A DNA stretch of 64,000 bases from Galaxea fascicularis (taxonomy: Eukaryota; Cnidaria; Anthozoa; Scleractinia; Euphylliidae). Below are positions 56,501 through 64,000 of the stretch, one piece after another; position 1 is the first letter of the stretch; each line of letters starts with the position of its first letter. A program made the position numbers and the translations under genes. The notes under the pieces were generated by a model. That model worked only from the letters and a program-made list of their open reading frames with translations. It was not told where the DNA came from and did no database searches. The DNA is taken from assembly GCA_948470475.1 (NCBI GenBank), contig OX419347.1:5737643-5801642 (forward strand). The letters run 5' to 3'.

Positions 56501-59500
56501 TTTTTAAAATATGCAAACTAGCCATTTATTTTTAAAGAGTGTAGACAATGTTATGGGTGATGGTTGCTGCATATTGAATTCTGGCCTTTACCATGATGTT
56601 TTTAAATCATTGTTACGGGTGAAGTTATGGATGTTATGCCTGCTTCAAAACTTGGTGACAGCCCTGATGTATAAGGAAATGCCCAGATAACCACAAGGGT
56701 TTAATTTATGTTGAGCTACATGACTGTACAACCAGTTGCAAAATTGTTGAAACATTCCTAATCAAAAACATTGTTTCTTTCTCTAAAACACTGCTGCTAA
56801 GAAATCCGTGAGATACAACACACAGCCCCTCCCTCTCCCCATTTCAAAGTCATTCCTCAAAGTTTCAAGGAAGTTGTTGCACTGTTAGCAACTTTGAAAA
56901 AAGGGGGAGAGGGAGGGGAAGCAGAAGATCATGGAAACATCATCAAAGGCCAAATGGCGTACAGTGTCTCAAGTGTTTTTGCAACTCCTTGTAGCAGCTA
57001 TATATAAATGTAGAGTGTCTTGATATTGTCACATTCTGCATTTTTTCACTTTTGTGACATTCCTTGGTGAAATAATAATGTGTTAATTCAGTGTATTGTA
57101 TTGTATTGTATTGTACAGAGAAGAAAAGAGTGCAGAGGAGAAGTTCCGTTTGGATGGAATAGCTCAGGGTGAAGCAGAAAGATTCAAGCAGAAAGTTCAG
57201 GAAAAATCAACTGAGGTGAGCATAGGGGTATTGGCAGAAGGGGGGGGGAGGGGAGGGGGTACTTGGTACATGTAGCATCTTCTCAGCTCTGAAAGCAAGC
57301 ACACCACCTTCTGGTCAAAGATTATTAGTTGCTTGTATTCTTATTAACAGCTGTGTTGTTCCCCAAGTTACCTGTAAATTAGTCTTTTGCTAAATTCTGT
57401 CACTTTTCTAAATCTTGAGGCTTTGCATTCATATACAAACTTAATTATTTTAGGCTTCCTTCATAGCGTAGAAATAGCATTTTTCCACTTCTCTCTTTTT
57501 TGTCTTTTTATGTGTGCATTTTTGCTTCAGTCTTCTTGCTGACCTGTAGTTTATTTCTATTTAATGCCAATGTTATAAACTGGCTGCCTGGCTCTGCTAG
57601 CCCCTATGGTTATTCCAGGCAGTCAGTACTCTAAATTTTTATCTTTAATATTTTCATTGTCGAAATTATCTTTTGAGGAAGGAGGAGTACAAATAAAGAC
57701 TGTTGTTGATATTAAATGACAATTGTGTGCATGGTTCTTTAAAGTGTCATGGGCATGACAAAAGATAGCCTAGAGCATACATGGTATGCTAATAATAGTG
57801 GACTGACAGTTATAATTTAATGACTGTCATGATAATGATGTATCTCATTAGTTAACTATGTTGATGTATTTATGATTATTTTCAGAAACTGCTTCTTGGA
57901 AATAATCCTTTATCGTCCAAGGGAGAAGCCTCTGCTTATGGTGAAAAGGTTAGTTTAGAACATTATTTTAGTTGATGAATTGTATTTTAATTTCAGAGTT
58001 GTAGGGTCCTTATACATGTCTTTTTGGGATGACTTTGCTCTATGATGGTATTATTAAGTCTTTGATCTTGATTTCAGTTCAAACGACTTCTCCTGAAAAG
58101 GCAGGCATAATAATTATGCATTAGTTTGAGGCCAAAAACTGTAAATTATTTACAGTTTTTAGCCTCAAGCTACATGTACAGGACCATTTATATATAGATT
58201 GTCACCTGATTATGACACTGTAGCTTCAGTTTTGCAAATGTAACTGGCTGGCTGAGGGTTGCAGCTAATGGTAGAGTGTTAAAAGTGGGGAGATTATTGT
58301 CAATAATAATTATTATGGCAAAAATATTTCCTTAGTTGAATTCTTTTGTTTTGGCAACCAATTAAAAAAATGAATTTAAATAGTTTAGTGCTGGTACTAA
58401 TAATTATTACTACTAATGGGTTTCACTGGACTTAGTAGTGTGTCTCATCTAGAGTATGCATTCATTTCTCCCAAAGACATTAAATTCTATCATGCATCTG
58501 GATAAGGTTATGGAAAAGAGTGCAGAAGAAATTTCACAGGTAAGAACATACAGGTTCTTTTGACGTATTTCCTGCACTCAGAATTTACCATCTCCAATTT
58601 TTCATTGCAAAGATACCACCCTACATGTACATTCACTGAGATCATAGCAGCATACAGGACACAGTTTGTCACATGCCAGCCCAGTTTGATGGCTTAAGCT
58701 CCCACCAGTCTCCAGTGTAGCTCAAACAAAATAACCCTCTGTGGGGTGGGGAGGGGGGGAGGGAGGGGAGAGGAGGGGAGAGGAGGGGATGGGGGATAAT
58801 GGATATTTTCTGGAACCACACAGTACTAGCCACGCCCTTCTTAGCAACAGTGCACTGTATTATCTGTAACTAGAACAGCATGGTATAGTTGCTGGCTTGT
58901 TTGGCTGTGTATTAATAAAAACGAAGAACACAGCTTGACTTCAATTTTATTTCAGCACAAATTCTAATAATAATTATTTTGTTGTACCTGGTGTCTCTAG
59001 AGAGACACTGAGGTGGACAAATTTTATCATTACCTAACATATTGAGGAAAAATATTTAACTTAAGCAACAGTACTGAACGTCTTGCAACTGTACATTTGT
59101 AAAAGACTGGAGTACTTGAGGGTTCTTTCTGCACTCTGCAGTTGTTGGTTAGCTATGATTATCCCATATACAATCCTTTCTACATGTTCTGTATGTTTTA
59201 TTAATTAATTTTAGTAATTCTTCACAGATCTGGCGAGAATACCACAGAGGGAAAGATTGTATCAGTGCTGTTATTCCAGTATGTACCACTGTAGCAGTCT
59301 AAGAACCAAGTTCCATCTTGCACTGAAAATACATGTGACTCAAGGATGTGTCAGACACAATTTTGGTCATTTATGAGGTGGATGCTGGGGGTGTTACTGA
59401 GGGCCAAAGCTTAGAGAAATGGCTAGGATTATGGCTTGTTGGTGTCCAGCTATGAGAGGTGTCTGCCTACAGAGGGCTTTCACATCTCTCTGATTGGCTT

Positions 59501-62500
59501 GGATTTAATTTGTAGAAAGGCATAAATTGAATTTAAAACTTGATGGTTTTGAGAGGTTTTCTCCGGGTACTCTGGTTTTCCCCTCTCCTCAAAAACCAAC
59601 ATTTGATTTAATTTAGAGTTTATTTGATTTACAGTCTCCCCAAGTAGTAGAGCACTCATGTTCAGCTAGAATGATTTGAGACTTAAATAAAGTTATTATT
59701 ATTATTCTATCTCCTTTAACTTTATGCCGATTTACAACACAATAGCCGAGCCCATCCCTTGGGCCTAGGGCTAGAATGAGGTAGAAGTATATCCTACTTG
59801 ATGGAGAGTGTCTTTCTATTATTATTATTATTATTGAAGACATATGCCCCTTTCAAACTACATGGCTTTTGACAACAGTTGGCAGGCCTGGCAAGTTCTA
59901 CATACACTGTAGTTCCAATTTCTGGTAAAATACTAAAATGTTCTTAAAGTCTCTTATTGCTGTTAATTTGCAGAGCAACTTGTATAACAGAATGGAAGAG
60001 ACATTTCTGAAGTTCCCCCTGGTAAGGAAAAAATTCTCAAATAAACTGCAATTTTTAAGACAAATCTCTGATCAACAATTTGGCTTTAGAATTCAAAATT
60101 AATTGATTTGAATACACTCTTATTTGGGAAAACAAAAACAAAAGAAATGAGCTACACAATGGATCATTTTTTGTTTCTGTTTCTTGGATGAGTTGTTGCC
60201 AAAACTCATGAGATTATTAAATTTTGCTGATTGTAAGCTTATAGGCCTCAAAGTAATGGCAGTCATTCATTTCAAAAGTGATGGCCAACGTCTTGGGCAA
60301 AGGTGTACATGTATATAGACACCTTTTGGACTCCAAGGTCAAATATTTATCGTAACTTATTTTCACCAAGCCGTTTATTTCATGACACCATTTGTCAAAG
60401 GATCAATTTTCATTGCTTTCTTTCAGTTCATTTACCCTTTGCCGAGAGAAGAAGGTTATCAGTTCATGTATGCAGAGTTCAAAGATCACAAATGCTATTT
60501 CACATCGCTTCTTCATTATCAAGTAAGTTAAGTAAAAGTAACCGATACATACTGAGAATCAGGGTTTTGCTTGCATATGCATTCTTCCAGAATATCAACT
60601 ATTTTATGAAAATACTACACAACAGCTTCTGTCCATTTGAATTGCCTGTCCATCTTTATGCTAAGAATAAATGCCTCCGTACAGATGTTCAGTTCATAAA
60701 TGTACCATTTGTATGTATCTGGGAACACTTACAATGTAGATTTGTGGAAAATCTGTTTTAATTGAGAAGGTCCTAAAGTATTTCCCCTCCCACCTCCCCT
60801 CTCTTATGGTCATCATCTCAATCAACTCTCATTGAAAGGATTGTATGGTTGTCAGATGACAGATTCAGATTTTGTCCTTGAGATAAATTTCTGTTAACTG
60901 AATTTATTTTTCTTTTCAACAGACTCGAGGTGAGAATGCTCCCTGGTCATTAGCAATGAGACATTTCACAGAGCTGAGAGAAAAAAAAGGTTTGCGCTGT
61001 CGATCATTTTACTATCCAAACTGATTAAAATTTATTTACTGTACTAGAGACATCAAGTGTAAGCAAGTTGTATCTGGAAATTGGCTTATGGCAGGCTGTC
61101 AGTAGGCCTTAGCGTTCAAACAGGCTCCCCGTTTGAGTTATTCAGAGAGATGATCGCATCGATTTGCTCTTGAATGGTGTGCAGTCAAAGCTTTCCCCAA
61201 CCCTCCCATTTTGACTGCATGCCATTCTAGAGGAAATCAAAGTAGTAACCTAATTATAAATAAAGAGCCTGTAAGCAGGCTAAAATAGTCCTCTTTGCAG
61301 ATCTTAGAGGAAGATTTTATCTGTGCGAGTTTTTCCATTTAGCTGGTATGTATGTTGTGGTCCAATTTTATCTTTGGTTTAGATTTTATTTCCCTTTGTT
61401 ACAAAGTCATTATCATGCATCACCATACTCCAAAACAAAATAAAATAAAAGTTGAACCAAGGATAAAATTGAACCACGACATATATCCCTTGAATTTTGT
61501 TGCCAAGGTTATCACCTTTGAAATTATTCCAGTGGTCACATGATGTTTGCTTCTTAAACTGTCTCAAGCTAATACAATGGTAAGGTGCATGTAGGCCTGC
61601 ATGGAGTGAGTGGGTAAAATAATTGCAATAAAATTGAAAATTGCACATAGAGTTACGTAAAGAGTTTGGCATGAATAGAGTCTTTCAGTATTTAACTCAG
61701 GGTTCAGTTTGTTAATGAATAACATCTCAAAAATCAGACAATCAAACTTTGATCTACATTTCTTTATTTGCATAACTTCACGTTGTTATTTGTGTCCCTT
61801 AGGATTTCTTTTACATTTATATTCAGTCTCATTTCCCTCATTATTGTCTTGAGAATGACATAAGCGAAGCAAGATGGTCTTAAAATGTTTCAATTTTATC
61901 GCAATTCTTTGTAGTCAAATTGTTCAACAAATCTCTTCTAATAATAATAATAATAATAATAAATTTATTGGTTACAAGAAACAGGGAGTGTAGGGGAGCT
62001 CTAAGATAATATGGTTGGAATAAATAGGTACAGGTGTCAGACAGGCTGTGAGGAACATGATCCTTTTCCTGCAACAGTAATGATTACTGCATAACTGACT
62101 GCTGGTGATAGTGATGGCTGGTGGCATAAGTGGTGATGTTGACAAGAGGTTGTTAATGATGTTGACAATGATTATTGTGATGGTGATGGTTGATGGTTTT
62201 CTTTTATTTTCTTTTTTTTAATAGAATAACATTGGTATTTTTGTACAGGTATCCTAGAATTTTATCATAGTTAATAGTTATTTAGTGTTTCCGGTGTCTC
62301 CAGTTAGCAGGTGTGCTAAAGTACTTTAACACAAAATTATCGAAGTTATTGTTGTTGATGGTGATAGTGATGGTTACAATTTTCAGAATAGCATTGGTTA
62401 CTTTTCCCTTCATATTTATTTACCAGGAATAGTTCTGATGGTGGGTGAAGTAGATACAAATGAAATGGTGAGTGATTTCATACATATGAGCTGTTCCTTA

Positions 62501-63374
62501 CACAGTATTTCAATTCAAAAGTGTCCTACATTATGTACTTTCAATGACAACAACAATTCTTTTACATCAATTATTGGAGGCTTATTGCATACATGTACAA
62601 CAAAGTTGTGATTTCTCAAACAAACACTCAGTATTTATTTTATTTAAACGAATATTCAAACAGGAAGTATCCAGTTCAGCATGGGCCAGTTTAAATATTA
62701 TCCTGTATTATGACATTACTGTTGTATACTGTAACCAAATTATTTATTTAGAGAAGAATAATCAGGTCATAGTCTGGTTTAAGAAGTTGGTGAGGGCAGT
62801 TTTAAATTGTGTGTCTTAAGGTTTATCAAAATGGTTTTGCTTTTTCTAAAACCTAATTTACAGTGGTATTAATACAAAAATCTGGTTTTATCAACTAAGT
62901 ACAGCATATAATGTAAATAGAATTGTATATTGTAAATAGTTTTATCTTAATTTATTATTAGCTTTTAATTCTTTATTTTAGTGCTGATTTATATATTATC
63001 TTTTATTTATCTTGGTCAAAGTAGCACCTAATGTGCTATGTAATTACCTGGTTTAAATTATTTGATGTTTGATTTGAATGTAAATTGCCACTGTACATGG
63101 ATTCAAAAAGCTAAAATGCCCACCAACGCAGCACCACAGTTTCTTTTCATATCTAATCATTTAACTTTCTTCACAGAGTGTTTTGGATGCACAGTGGTTA
63201 GCTTATCAAGTTCAGATGTACTATGCCACAGACAACAACCACAGAGAAGACATTCTCAAAACATTCAACAGATTTCCTGACAAATTTGACCACATGTCTG
63301 TAATACAAGAGCTGAATGCGGAGATTGAAAGTGGTGTCTTAACAGGATGCAACACATATTCAAATGAGCCTTGA
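53557..63374 (+). CDS. ATPAF1: ATP synthase F1 assembly factor 1 (ATPAF1/Atp11), ten exons
   Basis: Exons 53557-53789, 57119-57215, 57886-57948, 58477-58539, 59228-59278, 59974-60021, 60427-60522, 60923-60989, 62427-62467 and 63177-63374 all have GT-AG borders and join in frame to 318 aa (human about 328). The N-terminus, MAAAIRVCSRIAKMTKIAKSG, is basic and free of acids, as expected of a mitochondrial transit peptide. NPFYEKYAARI, AEEISQIWREYHRGKD, FIYPLPREEGYQF, TRGENAPW, GIVLMVGEVD and AYQVQMYYATD match the ATP11 family. It is a matrix chaperone that binds free F1 beta subunits and prevents their aggregation before the alpha/beta hexamer forms. The large first intron (53790-57118) is full of repeats. 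Confidence 0.95.
53929..54707. repeat. Direct triplication, middle copy internally deleted
   Basis: Copies 53929-54260 and 54376-54707 are about 332 bp each and nearly identical. Between them, 54261-54375 is the same unit with about 216 bp missing; its deletion joins GAATTGAGTG directly to TCTTGGCATATG. Each full copy contains the left end of the MITE at 54614-54901. In ATPAF1 intron 1. Confidence 0.9.
54614..54901. mobile_element. MITE with GGCCGATTTACAC termini
   Basis: The left end GGGCCGATTTACACGATACG and right end ACCGTGTAAATCGGCC are inverted. TTTA lies next to both ends, so a TTA or TTTA target duplication is possible. Further left ends appear near 54172 because of the triplication. 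In ATPAF1 intron 1. Confidence 0.7.
54903..55182. repeat. Nested inverted repeats
   Basis: Outer arms: ACAGGTCACATTCCACAGGT near 54906 and ACCTGTGGAATGTGACCTG at about 55159-55177. Inner palindrome at about 54935-55013, with arms CAGCCCAATTGTGGTGTGTG... and ...CACACACCATGATTGGGCTG around a GTTGAAATCAAC centre. It directly follows the MITE at 54614-54901 in ATPAF1 intron 1. Confidence 0.8.
55342..55376. repeat. Hairpin AACATAAAAGTTGA...TCAACTTTTATGTT
   Basis: Inverted arms of about 14 bp around a short GTGAGGT loop, in ATPAF1 intron 1. The flanking ACATGTAAA-type motifs are also repeated. Confidence 0.7.
55560..56111 (-). pseudogene. 3' end of an L1-type LINE (zinc-knuckle C-terminal region)
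   Basis: The minus-strand frame ending at 55794 has LIYRTIIVTKKELFHFGI followed by YCGQQDSIEHSLIDCSF, close to the reverse-transcriptase C-terminal pattern LFKFGI..C.YCG..DSIEH....C. The first expected cysteine is Ile here, and beyond the stop the remaining C-terminal region is broken by further stops. It is 5'-truncated, in ATPAF1 intron 1, antisense to the gene. Confidence 0.65.
58126..58168. repeat. Intronic hairpin, ~20-bp arms
   Basis: TTGAGGCCAAAAACTGTAAA is mirrored by TTTACAGTTTTTAGCCTCAA, with one extra base in the left arm and a very short loop. In ATPAF1 intron 3. Confidence 0.75.
58741..58797. repeat. Purine/G-rich tract with many G4-7 runs
   Basis: At least eight runs of four or more G separated by single A or T bases or AGA, able in principle to form a G-quadruplex on the plus (coding) strand of ATPAF1 intron 4. 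Similar shorter tracts lie at 57239-57263 and 39141-39190. Confidence 0.7.
59500..59705 (+). repeat. SINE tail with (ATT)n end
   Basis: GAGAGGTTTTCTCCGGGTAC and CCCTCTCCTCAAAAACCAAC match the tail of the minus-strand SINE at 11971-12215. The copy ends AATAAAGTTATTATTATTAT near 59705. No tRNA head is preserved. In ATPAF1 intron 5. Confidence 0.65.
61172..61227. repeat. Intronic hairpin, ~19-bp arms
   Basis: GAATGGTGTGCAGTCAAA and TTTGACTGCATGCCATTC are inverted with one or two mismatches around an 18-20 base loop. In ATPAF1 intron 8. Confidence 0.7.
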
Positions 63375-64000
63375 TGATACCTCACACTTCACTGGATACT
63401 TGGTACAGCTGTAAGTTTAAAACTTGACACCTTTTTTAGCATTGGTCACTTGCCCACTCAATACGCTTCGGAGTAGAGTTGGAGTTAGGGTTGTGGGTAC
63501 AGGCAAACCTCCCATAAGGGGACTTCCAAGGGACCAACTTATGGTGTCTGCTTTAATACAATGTAGGTCATTGTTTGGAAGGGTATCTAGGCTGTTGCAA
63601 ATGGGAGGGGGCACTGATTTTTATGCAGGGTGTTACGAGTTCGATTGTGTTGATGAGTGAGAAGTGGGTTGTTTGTAGACTAAACAGAACGCAGGGTTGT
63701 CGGAACAGCAACAAGGTTATTTATTCCAAACGAAAGTAATAAACTCCGCACAAGACTTCACAATAAGCTCACACTAGGCTTATAAAATCACACTCGACCT
63801 CCGTCACACTTTAATACTCACAGCCTCCGCCAAATGTATAAACGACCTCTGTCACACTTCAATAAAATAATACGGCCTCTGCCAACTGTATACACGACCT
63901 CTGTCAGACGCTCTCAGCTCTCAGCTCTCAAGTTACTTCTCTTTACTTTCTTCAACAAACACACACTAAGAAAACTCTACAGCTATACCGATCGGCTTAT
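63375..64000. other. ATPAF1 3' flank with short tandem repeats
   Basis: The ATPAF1 3' UTR lies at the left. From about 63795 to 63910 a motif of the form CGACCTC(C/T)GTCACACTT alternates with GCCTC(C/T)GCCAA(C/A)TGTATA about two and a half times, then CTCAGCT repeats. No further gene is seen before the window ends. Confidence 0.55.

Noticed and set aside
1..64000. CRISPR arrays, bacterial operons, phage or integrated animal-virus genes
   Set aside because: None seen; the repeats lack spacer structure and no viral protein signature was recognised.

Overview
The window looks like nuclear DNA from an anthozoan cnidarian, most likely a stony coral. Genes are split by GT-AG introns, the background is AT-rich, and introns and spacers are full of MITEs, tRNA-derived SINEs, microsatellites and old LINE relics. 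The protein set is animal-like, and there are no bacterial operons or ribosome binding sites. The species cannot be named from the sequence alone.

Layout: 1-947 (+) is the 3' part of a single-exon class A GPCR that runs off the left edge. 5584-8775 (-) is a two-exon MMACHC (cblC) gene whose 2.4-kb intron holds a reverse transcriptase relic. 10455-31178 (+) is a roughly 20-exon phosphoinositide phospholipase C of delta type with PH, EF-hand, X, Y and C2 parts. 34028-34987 (-) is an intronless gene for a signal-peptide, single-pass membrane protein with a Hint-like (hedgehog/intein) N-terminal region; it is the least ordinary gene here. 38060-40376 holds a decayed PIF/Harbinger transposon with two convergent genes, a Myb/SANT-like accessory protein (+) and a DDE transposase (-). 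44884-51757 (+) is a seven-exon typical 2-Cys peroxiredoxin. 53557-63374 (+) is a ten-exon ATPAF1, a mitochondrial F1-ATPase assembly chaperone.

The genes do not form one pathway. They are ordinary neighbours: a receptor, a cobalamin chaperone, a Ca2+/PIP2 signalling enzyme, an orphan membrane protein, a peroxidase and a mitochondrial assembly factor. Exon borders were derived by hand from splice signals, reading-frame phase and family alignment from memory. For the three large genes the joined exons keep one frame. One border is unsettled: the acceptor of phospholipase C exon 4.

I see no clear new multi-gene system. The best leads are the Hint-like membrane protein, a GC-AG intron and a non-canonical acceptor in the phospholipase gene, an interstitial telomere-like array, a pair of inverted SINEs inside a GTCA microsatellite, a near-perfect 69-bp inverted repeat, and a segment triplicated across the edge of a MITE.
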